Assembly (NCBI GenBank): GCA_030668165.1
Contig: DAOUUM010000037.1
Span: forward strand, 1-13,308
Length of the DNA: 13,308 nt
From: Candidatus Heimdallarchaeota archaeon
GTDB taxonomy: Archaea > Asgardarchaeota > Heimdallarchaeia > Heimdallarchaeales > Kariarchaeaceae
Direction: 5' to 3'
Shown: positions 6,844-13,308 of the stretch, piece after piece
Layout of the letters: each line of letters opens with the position of its first letter
Position numbering within the stretch: position 1 is the first letter of the stretch
Notes under the pieces: generated by a model
Seen by the model: only the letters and a program-made list of their open reading frames with translations
What the model was told of the DNA's origin: nothing
Database searches by the model: none
Made by a program: the position numbers and the translations under genes

Positions 6844-9278
6844 CTATTCAAGGTCTCAATATCCCTAAATTTGTCAAGTAACTTTTCATGAAATTCATGA
6901 TAATACTGAGAAGCATAAGCTATGCCATAATTGCTATGATAGGATTTTGTTCTTATAACATTGAGTATAAAATTCTTTATTCTTTCAAGATGGGAGCTAT
7001 TACTAGGCAATTCATTCAGGTTTAATTCCAAAACCTTAGGAAAATTAACAATGGAGTCAAGATTGATAAATTCATCATTCCTGATTAAATTTGCATTCTC
7101 TTCCAAAATGATTATTTCTTTTAGTTGATCGTTATAGAATGGCATTTGCATCTTAACAGAATTGACTTCATCATACATGGGATTTGATGATAATTGCTTC
7201 ATTTGGGTGATATCCAACTCTGCATGGACAATTAACATATCGTTAGCTCTGAGCACTAACGAGTGATCTAGAAAGTAGTATTTTCTCTTTGTCATCTCCC
7301 TGTTAATCTCTGGATGGGAGATGACGCGAAATTCAAACCCCTCAACGGATGCGTCCTCATCATGTTTCTGCCAGTATCTTTTTGCTGAGGAAGGATTAAT
7401 AATTTGGAATTTATTGCTTGTATCATCAAATAAGACGGAAATAATGTTACTATTATCAATGTAGGAGGGAAATTGAAAGTGAAATTTATTCGCAGCTTCA
7501 TCAAAATCCACTTGTACAATGAATTCCTGCATATGGGTTGGAAACCTCATGCTCTTTCTGTAAGTATTATTCTTCTCATAATCATGGACGGTCAATTGAA
7601 TAACGGGAAAATCGGTAGAAACTCTATTTTTGTCTTCTGTGATAAATTCAGTCGATTTAATGTCGAATGAAATAATAGCTATAAGTGATTTATTTGGTGC
7701 AATTTCGATGGAATGAGGTGTGTTTTGTTTGAAATTTGATACTGGAATATTATCAATAATGTTCCAAACGTAACAGTGACCATCATAATTGACTGTTATA
7801 AGCACATTCTTGCTGTAATCGACCTTCCAAATTAGTGAGATACCATGATACACCGTTTTTTTCTTGTTTATTTCGATTACAAGATCACCATAGCCAATAA
7901 AATTGATCTCTTCTCGGATTTGGTAGTGCTTAAATGACTCTTCATAAGATGAACGACTTATACGGTCCAGTATGCAGTATAGAGAAGAAAGTGATAGTCT
8001 GATCTCCTTTCTCTTTTTTTTATAATAAACAAATAGACCTATGCATGTCCATTCATTAACCACCAGAGATCTTTGTGATGGTTCTGTAATTTCATCTGAT
8101 TGGTTATAAATCAATTTCAATTCTCCGGTGTTTAAATTTCTTGTGAATAACCTACCATTGGGATAACGATTACCCTTGTACCATTCAAGAAGATATTCAA
8201 GATCTTCGTTTATCATTATTTTGGTTTTAGGGTCCTTATATTCCACAGAATCAACGATTTTAGTTTCCAATCCTAATAAATCAAAATAAACATAAGATCC
8301 ATGAAAGTCCTTAATCCACATTAGTGATTTCTCAGTGTTAATTCTGCCATACTGAAATTGATTATGATTTGCAAATAAATAGCTTGGGGCATTTTCAATT
8401 GATCTTGAGTCTTCTAGGAAATATTTCTCACTTGTTTTAACTTTTAACGCGTTTCCATCATGGTAAATAATTTTTTCACAATCCGAATTTTTCAATATTA
8501 TCTTCTCCCTTGCCTTTGAAATGATAAAATTGGTATTGTTAATTATGATATATTTTTCATTTAAATCGCCCATATATTGTATAATCACGATATCTTCGGT
8601 CTGATAAACGATGAATGGATTAACCACCAGGATGATAATTAATTCCTTATCTTTGAAATGATGTACAAACTGGGGTAGAAAATATTTGTCAAAATCATAG
8701 ACTCCCTGTAAGAAAATATCGAGGTTGACATTCTCTTCAATTATTTTTCTAAATTGTCTTGATAGTTGTTTTTCCTGACGATTCATTTGGATTTCACTTG
8801 ATACCAAATCTCCTTCAATAAACTCAATCTTGTTTGGAAAGCTGAATAGATTTTCATTAATCCATGAAATGGGTCCAGCTTTAGAAATCTCAATGAGTTT
8901 ATTGCCATCCCATCTTGAAATCGATCCATTTTCGCTAGTAATTAGATAAATGTCTTGATAGTGGTATATTGAATGAGGAATTAAATTATATTCCAATTCG
9001 TGCAATAATAAATTCTCAAATGGATCCCAAATCATCAAGTATCCCTGATAAACAAAAATTAATTCATTTTTATTTATAATCCACTGTATCCAATTTATAT
9101 TCATTTTTGGTGGAATGATAATTGAGATTATATTCCAATTACTTGTAGCATCCTCCATCCAAACTAAGATTGTGCCCTCCTTATCTAACACCGCATATAA
9201 ATCAGATTCATTCATTGAAACATGGATGTTATCAAAAGAATTGAATTTGATTAATTGATAAAGTTTGTTTACCTCCAA
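6840..9278 (-). CDS. Large WD40-like beta-propeller protein, about 812 residues
   Basis: The frame is open from a TTG at 9353, but the first 25 residues lie in a region of foreign base composition. I prefer the TTG at 9278, with a TATA-like box at 9301-9310; the first ATG is at 9215 and would cut the first blade. Numbered from 9353, degenerate WD-type blade ends are seen at KEGTILVW (58-65), GYLMIWD (104-110), ENGSISRWD (141-149) and YDGHCYVW (523-530), amid regular strand patterns over about 30-710. This suggests two propellers. Residues about 740-837 are helical. There is no signal peptide or membrane helix, so a cytosolic scaffold is likely. Such proteins are common in Asgard-like archaea. 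No enzymatic motif is visible. It is transcribed toward the 7-helix gene, and their stops overlap. Confidence 0.75.
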   Translation of the reverse strand: MEVNKLYQLIKFNSFDNIHVSMNESDLYAVLDKEGTILVWMEDATSNWNIISIIIPPKMNINWIQWIINKNELIFVYQGYLMIWDPFENLLLHELEYNLIPHSIYHYQDIYLITSENGSISRWDGNKLIEISKAGPISWINENLFSFPNKIEFIEGDLVSSEIQMNRQEKQLSRQFRKIIEENVNLDIFLQGVYDFDKYFLPQFVHHFKDKELIIILVVNPFIVYQTEDIVIIQYMGDLNEKYIIINNTNFIISKAREKIILKNSDCEKIIYHDGNALKVKTSEKYFLEDSRSIENAPSYLFANHNQFQYGRINTEKSLMWIKDFHGSYVYFDLLGLETKIVDSVEYKDPKTKIMINEDLEYLLEWYKGNRYPNGRLFTRNLNTGELKLIYNQSDEITEPSQRSLVVNEWTCIGLFVYYKKKRKEIRLSLSSLYCILDRISRSSYEESFKHYQIREEINFIGYGDLVIEINKKKTVYHGISLIWKVDYSKNVLITVNYDGHCYVWNIIDNIPVSNFKQNTPHSIEIAPNKSLIAIISFDIKSTEFITEDKNRVSTDFPVIQLTVHDYEKNNTYRKSMRFPTHMQEFIVQVDFDEAANKFHFQFPSYIDNSNIISVLFDDTSNKFQIINPSSAKRYWQKHDEDASVEGFEFRVISHPEINREMTKRKYYFLDHSLVLRANDMLIVHAELDITQMKQLSSNPMYDEVNSVKMQMPFYNDQLKEIIILEENANLIRNDEFINLDSIVNFPKVLELNLNELPSNSSHLERIKNFILNVIRTKSYHSNYGIAYASQYYHEFHEKLLDKFRDIETLNS

Positions 9279-9283
9279 CTTAA

Positions 9284-9540
9284 CTCGCCAGTTTACTCGC
9301 AAATACAAAAAAATACCCTCGCGTAAAAATGAGACCGAAGTTGGCCACAACAAGGTTGAATGATCAACCGAGTCGGACGATTACTCGAAACCAAACCTTG
9401 TCGTCAAAGTTCGGCAAATCTATTCGTGCCAAGATAGACGAGGTTGACCAGTTAAGATTAGCGTCCGATTCATGAATTTGGAACATTTTCCCAATGCACG
9501 ACGAAACATCGCACCAAGATCTTTACAGGATCCACGCCGA
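9284..9540. other. CpG-rich compositional island with inverted repeats, no convincing gene
   Basis: By hand count 9361-9540 is about 46% GC with 15 CpG, while 9101-9280 and 9541-9720 each have one CpG. Inverted repeats include ACAAGGTT/AACCTTGT (9350-9357, 9394-9401), which encloses CGAGT/ACTCG (9369-9373, 9383-9387), then TCTAT/ATAGA (9419-9423, 9434-9438). An 11-base near-repeat matches 9 of 11 at 9425-9435 and 9510-9520. In AT-rich archaea such islands often mark structured RNAs; a recently acquired fragment is the alternative. No tRNA T-loop or known RNA core was recognised. Confidence 0.4.
9301..9310 (-). promoter_or_regulatory. TATA-like box for the beta-propeller gene
   Basis: On the minus strand TTTTGTATTT lies 23-32 bases before the TTG at 9278 and is the main reason for preferring that start. 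It is inside the CpG-rich island but is itself AT-rich. Confidence 0.3.
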
Positions 9541-9630
9541 GAGTATTTATTTTAAACACAGACTGAATCCACTATTCTCAAATCAATAATTGATTTTCAA
9601 GATAGCATTCAATGCCAGTGATTTATTGAA

Positions 9631-9652
9631 ATGATGTACTTCCGGACATCAT
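9631..9652. repeat. Perfect 7-base inverted repeat with 8-base loop
   Basis: ATGATGT (9631-9637) and ACATCAT (9646-9652) are perfect inverted repeats around the loop ACTTCCGG. No T tract follows on either strand, so a protein-binding site or RNA hairpin is more likely than a terminator. Confidence 0.35.
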
Positions 9653-9813
9653 CTCAGATACTCTTATCACAAATTCTTATATAAAGATTATTTGAATAAT
9701 GTGAATTGAGACAATATTATTGAAGATCATTGATTATATTTTGCATATCCAAAGGTAGAGAAAATACAATCTCTAAGTCTGAATCACAAAGGATTTTTTA
9801 ATTGATAATTTCT

Positions 9814-9838
9814 TGTTATTATAACGTTATTTTAACAT
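9814..9838 (+). promoter_or_regulatory. Palindromic operator candidate overlapping the TATA box of the NYN operon
   Basis: Bases 9814-9837 form a 24-base palindrome with only two mismatched pairs. Its core, ATAACGTTAT (9821-9830), is perfect. The likely TATA box (TATTTTAACAT, 9828-9838) lies 22-32 bases before the ATG at 9860 and overlaps the right arm. A repressor bound here would block TBP. Confidence 0.45.
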
Positions 9839-9859
9839 ATTTAGATTGGAGTTTATTAT

Positions 9860-10582
9860 ATGGACAAAGTTTTTAATTTTAAACCAATGCCTGATGCCTT
9901 GTTATTTATTGATGGGAACTATTTAATTCAATTATCAAGAAGCCTTTCCATTAAATTGGATATGGAGAAATTTTTTGATAATATTTGTGATGGATTCTAT
10001 AGAAAGAGGACTTATTGGTACTCAGCCTTAGATGGCGGAGCCGAGAGATCAAATAATACTTTTAGATTTCTAGATCGATTGAGATATATACCCCGAACCA
10101 AAGTATACGCAGGTAGATTAAGTAAGAAACCCTCACCTTCTATTCACTACGTATCTGCTCTCCAAACCGATGCAGGTATATCATTCGCAACAACTCTAGT
10201 GGAGAAAGCAATACACAAAGAAGCACAATATTTCATATTAGTCACCAATGATCCAGAATATGCTCCTGCTGTACGAATGGTTCAACGTTATGGGGGTATT
10301 GTGATTCTAGTAGTACCCCAATACATTGGCGATACCAGAGTTCATTCAGAATTACAAAAGGTATCTGACGAGTTGATTGAGATAGATCCTCCATATCTTG
10401 AGCAATTTGAGTATGATCCGATTTTGGACTATGATGATTCAAAGATATCAGAAGATCCCCTCTCAGACGATGAAATAATCCTTGAGGATGGGGAGGCAAA
10501 TGAGGATGAAGATGAAATGGTGGAGGATATTGAAGAGGAAGTCGAGGTCATTCCCGAAGAGGATGAATCCGATGAAAAATAG
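9860..10582 (+). CDS. NYN (PIN-like, LabA/DUF88) domain protein with acidic tail
   Basis: Residues 10-175 fit the NYN fold of PIN-like nucleases. The first acidic site is in LLFIDGNYL (14-22, D18, N20), a central acidic residue is in LQTDAGIS (101-108, D104), and the last is in LVTNDPEYAPAV (127-138, D131, E133), followed by the typical YGGIVILVVP strand. Family members usually read S-G-D-S-D-F at the last site; here it is T-N-D-P-E-Y, with acidic positions kept, so metal-dependent RNA cleavage is possible. Residues 180-240 are extremely acidic, with about half Asp or Glu, and look disordered. This tail may mimic nucleic acid or bind a basic partner. A GGAG sequence lies about 10 bases before the ATG, with a palindromic promoter upstream. 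The downstream membrane protein gene starts 17 bases after the stop, suggesting an operon. Confidence 0.8.
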   Translation: MDKVFNFKPMPDALLFIDGNYLIQLSRSLSIKLDMEKFFDNICDGFYRKRTYWYSALDGGAERSNNTFRFLDRLRYIPRTKVYAGRLSKKPSPSIHYVSALQTDAGISFATTLVEKAIHKEAQYFILVTNDPEYAPAVRMVQRYGGIVILVVPQYIGDTRVHSELQKVSDELIEIDPPYLEQFEYDPILDYDDSKISEDPLSDDEIILEDGEANEDEDEMVEDIEEEVEVIPEEDESDEK

Positions 10583-10587
10583 ATCTA

Positions 10588-10592
10588 GGAGG
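10588..10592 (+). promoter_or_regulatory. Shine-Dalgarno site GGAGG for the two-helix protein
   Basis: GGAGG at 10588-10592, eight bases before the ATG at 10600, is the clearest ribosome binding site in the window. It fixes that start and marks the gene as the second in an operon. Confidence 0.6.
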
Positions 10593-10599
10593 GATCATT

Positions 10600-11226
10600 A
10601 TGAGTAGACCAAAACCACTGCGCAATGCAATAAAAGTACCTTTGATAATTATTCTATTAATAGTTCCATTTGTAGTCGTATATGATGATTACAACACCGA
10701 TCTCAATTCCCTACCTCAAGATATAGATGAGAATATACAAATCTCTTCAAATGAACCAATAGTTATGTATAACTTATCTCTCGCTTATACAGCACACATT
10801 GGGGTTATTTTCGAGAGATTAGATTCGACCAATCAGAATGAATTCAATATCAATATTTTATCTCGTGAGGAATATGAAAATATTGCCCCTGGTATCTCAC
10901 CTCCGGGAAAAACATTTTCACCCCTTGATATTGCAACCTCATTCAATCGTACCACTCTAATCGATGGTTATTTTTATGTAATATTTGAGTATACGGATAC
11001 TGATACAGGATCTGAAAATCTAAATATTCAGATTTCCACCCTGTATGATACATTTTTTGCCCGACGTGGATTACTGATAATAGTCTTTATTGGTCTGTAT
11101 TTTCTATTAAGTTATTACATACCAGCAATTATTCATAATTATCGCATAAAAAATTGGCAGAGAGAATTGCATATGAGACGATTAAGAGAAGAAGAGAACT
11201 TTATGGATGAGTTAATGAAAAAATAA
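10600..11226 (+). CDS. Two-helix membrane protein with extracytoplasmic domain, function unknown
   Basis: The protein has 208 residues. A basic N-terminus is followed by a membrane segment at 12-28 (VPLIIILLIVPFVVV), which could be an uncleaved signal anchor. Then comes a polar, probably beta-rich domain of about 125 residues outside the cell (30-153). A second helix (about 157-178, LLIIVFIGLYFLLSYYI) precedes a basic, charged cytoplasmic tail with a helical look (180-208). There are no cysteines or catalytic motifs. A strong Shine-Dalgarno GGAGG lies 8-12 bases before the ATG, as expected of an operon-internal archaeal gene, and the NYN gene ends 17 bases upstream. The pair may act together, for instance with this protein anchoring or signalling to the NYN protein through the acidic tail and its basic C-terminus; that is inference. 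Confidence 0.7.
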   Translation: MSRPKPLRNAIKVPLIIILLIVPFVVVYDDYNTDLNSLPQDIDENIQISSNEPIVMYNLSLAYTAHIGVIFERLDSTNQNEFNINILSREEYENIAPGISPPGKTFSPLDIATSFNRTTLIDGYFYVIFEYTDTDTGSENLNIQISTLYDTFFARRGLLIIVFIGLYFLLSYYIPAIIHNYRIKNWQRELHMRRLREEENFMDELMKK

Positions 11227-11242
11227 TGAACTTTTCCAAATT

Positions 11243-11271
11243 ATTTTATATATGGCCATCACCTATAAAAT
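11243..11271. terminator. Candidate two-way terminator hairpin between convergent operons
   Basis: ATTTTATA (11243-11250) and TATAAAAT (11264-11271) are perfect 8-base inverted repeats around a 13-base loop that holds the palindrome ATGGCCAT. The hairpin occupies most of the 55 bases between the NYN-operon stop and the reverse transcriptase stop, as expected for a shared terminator. The stem is AT-only and therefore weak. Confidence 0.4.
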
Positions 11272-11281
11272 CTATGGCTTC

Positions 11282-12607
11282 TCAACTCTTTGTAGAAAAA
11301 TCAGTGTTCTCAATAATTTCCAAATATTTCTCAATTTTGTAGGGATGTGTTGTTTTCAGGTAATTTATTGATGATAGAATTCTGATCAATTCAGAGGGAT
11401 CTTGTTCTTTACCTCGACTATAATTATGAATTGCGGCCCTTAATCTCCTACGCCATACTCTGGGGATTTTTGGCTGTTTAGAATTTATTATTAATCCGGT
11501 GATGTTTTGTGAATTATTATCAAATAGTACATTGGTTTTATTCCTGTTAATCTTGTATCCGTGCAATTCAATAGTTTTGTTGATCATATAGATCATACCT
11601 TTTATATTTGGTTTTTGAGCTTTTGATGAGAAACTCAGATCGTCTGCATATCTAGTATATTTGAATCCAAAACTTTCTGATCTTAATAGCAATTGTGTAT
11701 CTAAATTCTCAGCAACAAGATTTGATATAATTGGGCTAGTGGATGCACCCTGTGGTAAATATCTGCTGGATGAATAAATATGATGGATTTTATTATCAAT
11801 CTCCACAATTTTTGAGTCCTGTTTAGTTGTGAGGAGTGCTAGTACACTTGAGATCTCCCCTGAATAACCTAGTTTCATAAAGGCCTTCCTAACCCGATTG
11901 AAACTGATAGAGGGAAAGAAATCCTTCAAATCAAAATTAATGATCACATTGGCTCCACAATGGACCAAGGCATGATCATAAATCGATATCCCCTTTCTGA
12001 AACCAAAAATATGTTCCCGCATTGGAATTTTATCCAATATCATATTCTTAATTATTAGCTGAACTGATTTCAAAATTGGTTTAGGTCTTGATATATTGCG
12101 GTTTCCCCCTCTCTTTTTTGGAATTTTAAAATCTATATAGTGATTGGTAAGTGAGGTCCTTCTATGATAGGCCATCCATTTTATTTTTTTTATTGGAAGT
12201 TTAATTAGCTGAGAAAGTGTCTTGGCATCTGTAATAATGGGTAAATTGTGTTCCTCTAATAATTTCGTATCACTATCTTGTAGATTGAGATAATTTGAAA
12301 CTCCCTTGCCCAAATGGGTAAAATTACTCTTATTGAATTTTTTCCAGCCAATCTTCTTCTTTCTGTCAACTTTTTCTCTTTTTTTTCGAGATTCAATATG
12401 ATATTTTATCCTTTCACCATCCAATCGATCCTCTGGATTTTTCTCGGGAAGTGATAATTCCCTGGTTCTTTCAAGAATATCTTCCTCTAATCGATAGATT
12501 CTTTGAATAGTCTGAGGATCCGGTTGATTTAACTGGCTGGGCCATAAACCCATCTTCTTCATCTCCTCAACTATTTCCAAAATATTTGGGATTACATCCT
12601 TCTTCAT
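11282..12607 (-). CDS. Retron-type reverse transcriptase, type XIII-like
   Basis: The 441-residue protein carries a full reverse transcriptase domain. After a basic, coiled N-terminal 95 residues come FTHLGKGVSNYL (96-107) and HYIDFKIPKKRGGNRNI (156-172). Next is HIFGFRKGISIYDHALVH (199-216), matching the retron region X with HAxxH where most retrons have NAxxH. Motif A is NFDLKDFFPSI (224-234, D226), motif B is LPQGASTSPIISNL (284-297), motif C is YTRYADDLSFS (317-327, D322, D323), HGYKINRNKTNVL (349-361) follows, and NITGLIIN (368-375) stands for the retron VTG. The LPQGxxTSP and VTG-like motifs favour retrons over group II introns, and no maturase or endonuclease domain is present. It would make msDNA from a partner RNA. 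Its ATG overlaps the SWIM gene stop (ATGA), implying coupled translation. Catalytic residues are intact. Confidence 0.85.
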   Translation of the reverse strand: MKKDVIPNILEIVEEMKKMGLWPSQLNQPDPQTIQRIYRLEEDILERTRELSLPEKNPEDRLDGERIKYHIESRKKREKVDRKKKIGWKKFNKSNFTHLGKGVSNYLNLQDSDTKLLEEHNLPIITDAKTLSQLIKLPIKKIKWMAYHRRTSLTNHYIDFKIPKKRGGNRNISRPKPILKSVQLIIKNMILDKIPMREHIFGFRKGISIYDHALVHCGANVIINFDLKDFFPSISFNRVRKAFMKLGYSGEISSVLALLTTKQDSKIVEIDNKIHHIYSSSRYLPQGASTSPIISNLVAENLDTQLLLRSESFGFKYTRYADDLSFSSKAQKPNIKGMIYMINKTIELHGYKINRNKTNVLFDNNSQNITGLIINSKQPKIPRVWRRRLRAAIHNYSRGKEQDPSELIRILSSINYLKTTHPYKIEKYLEIIENTDFSTKS

Positions 12608-13308
12608 CTGTTTATCCCCTCATTGTAATATATTAATAATAAATCTAGGTGAGAACATAATCTCTTGGATTTAGAACAGCTACAATTAAATTCTACAATA
12701 GCGTGCCATTCATTAACTATTAATTTTGCCTGCCAATCTTTGTGTTCGACTTCTAGAATATACTGATCATCGATCAATTCAATTTTGATATCTGATTTAA
12801 TAAAATCAAACCAGATAAATGATTCAAGATGTTGATCAAGAACCAATTCCTCCACCTGTTGATCCTTCTCAAAGAGCTTGTAATTGAAGGCCAATTGATC
12901 ATTGAACAGTAGATTAAGAATTGTACATCTATGAGATTTATTATCTAATTTCAGATTTGTACATAATTCTTGAAATGTATGATTGGATTTAGAGCTGATA
13001 TTTTTGGAATTATTATGTAATATCGATTTAATCAATAACTCAGCGCGAGTAATAAAAAAGTTTGAGATTGGACTTATTAGATCAAATTCAAAATTAGTTT
13101 CCTTTAGATTTAACTGAGTGAAAAGGGGATGAAAATATAAATTATAAAGTTGACCCCCATCTAATATCTCTGTACAAAGGCTGAAAATCCGTTTATCAAT
13201 TTTCGAGCTAAAATTCTGGTTCACTTCTGGATGATGAATGTAAACTGTGTTTTTTCTGAGAAAAGTACCAAATACAGATTTTTTTTCAATCCTCAGAATC
13301 AGTTCTTC
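12604..13308 (-). CDS. SWIM zinc finger protein, retron partner (5' end outside window)
   Basis: At least 234 residues are visible and the frame is open to the right edge, so the GTG at 13224 is not necessarily the start; upstream codons continue in a plausible coding way (FGTFLRKNTVYIHHPE). A SWIM motif (CxCx6CxH) ends the protein: NCSCSKSKRLCSHLDLL, encoded around 12649-12684. SWIM fingers bind DNA or proteins. The rest is an alpha/beta mixture rich in Leu, Asn and Lys without a family I can name. Its TGA overlaps the ATG of the reverse transcriptase by four bases. As I recall, type XIII retrons pair the reverse transcriptase with a winged-helix/SWIM protein and an ARM-repeat protein, which fits. 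The missing N-terminus could be the winged helix. Confidence 0.75.
   Translation of the reverse strand, partial: EELILRIEKKSVFGTFLRKNTVYIHHPEVNQNFSSKIDKRIFSLCTEILDGGQLYNLYFHPLFTQLNLKETNFEFDLISPISNFFITRAELLIKSILHNNSKNISSKSNHTFQELCTNLKLDNKSHRCTILNLLFNDQLAFNYKLFEKDQQVEELVLDQHLESFIWFDFIKSDIKIELIDDQYILEVEHKDWQAKLIVNEWHAIVEFNCSCSKSKRLCSHLDLLLIYYNEGINR

Larger units (their letters stand above)
9541..9859. other. AT-rich intergenic stretch before the NYN gene
   Basis: No open frame of credible length was found in this stretch. It holds one perfect hairpin (9631-9652) and a palindrome over the likely TATA box of the next gene (9814-9838), both listed separately. The rest is AT-rich without recognisable signals. 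Confidence 0.5.

Noticed and set aside
7292..7670. Short frames on both strands inside the propeller gene
   Set aside because: They are shadows of a long, structured coding frame and have no motif or promoter of their own.
9329..9475. 48-codon plus-strand frame (ATG 9329, TGA 9475), Arg-rich, inside the CpG island
   Set aside because: No recognisable motif, and it overlaps the possible upstream start of the propeller gene. The odd composition explains the Arg-rich reading. Other frames of the island are about as open.
9284..9540. CRISPR array or tRNA in the CpG-rich island
   Set aside because: Only one imperfect 11-base repeat pair, so there is no regular repeat-spacer order. No tRNA T-loop, anticodon arm or acceptor pairing could be found.
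10242..10499. 85-codon minus-strand frame opposite the NYN gene
   Set aside because: It lies fully antisense to a gene with clear NYN motifs. Its composition follows from the acidic-tail codons on the other strand.
11282..12607. Group II intron or diversity-generating retroelement for the RT
   Set aside because: No maturase or endonuclease domain, no intron-like flanks, and no template or variable repeat seen. LPQGxxTSP and the VTG-like motif point to a retron.

Overview
The window looks archaeal, most likely from an Asgard-type or other large-genome archaeon. It is AT-rich (about one third GC by eye). Several genes have TATA-like boxes 20-35 bases before the start codon and no Shine-Dalgarno motif, as expected of leaderless archaeal transcripts. 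A clear GGAGG site appears before an operon-internal gene. Small Cys-rich zinc proteins and a zinc-ribbon/Yip1-like membrane protein also fit archaea. The assignment rests on these features only; there is no rRNA or other phylogenetic marker.

Left part (1-4586). The window opens inside the second AAA+ domain of a ClpB/Hsp104-type disaggregase, which runs off the left edge. After a T-rich terminator come a 75-residue protein of unknown role, a 12-helix MFS transporter and a 70-residue Cys/His-rich protein. On the opposite strand are a zinc-ribbon plus Yip1-like membrane protein and a KANL3/Tex30-type alpha/beta hydrolase that seems to have lost its nucleophile serine. A short B-box-like zinc finger gene (4410-4586, minus) lies in the 479-base space after the hydrolase; it is easy to miss because it is only 58 codons long.

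Middle part (4587-9859). A ribbon-helix-helix regulator is divergent from the zinc finger gene. Next is a protein with about seven membrane segments and a soluble C-terminal domain. Convergent to it is a roughly 812-residue WD40-like beta-propeller protein on the minus strand. Upstream of the propeller gene, about 9284-9540 is a compositional island: 15 CpG in 9361-9540 by hand count, against one in each flanking 180 bases. It holds several inverted repeats and no convincing gene. The rest, to 9859, is AT-rich with one good hairpin and a palindrome over a promoter.

Right part (9860-13308). A NYN (PIN-like) domain protein with a very acidic tail is followed 17 bases later by a two-helix membrane protein, probably as one operon. 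Convergent to them, across a candidate two-way terminator, is the most interesting locus: a retron-type reverse transcriptase whose ATG overlaps the stop (ATGA) of a SWIM zinc finger protein that runs off the right edge. RT plus SWIM recalls the type XIII retron layout (RT, winged-helix/SWIM protein, ARM-repeat protein), which would be notable in an archaeon. Any ARM-like partner and the msr-msd RNA would lie beyond 13308.
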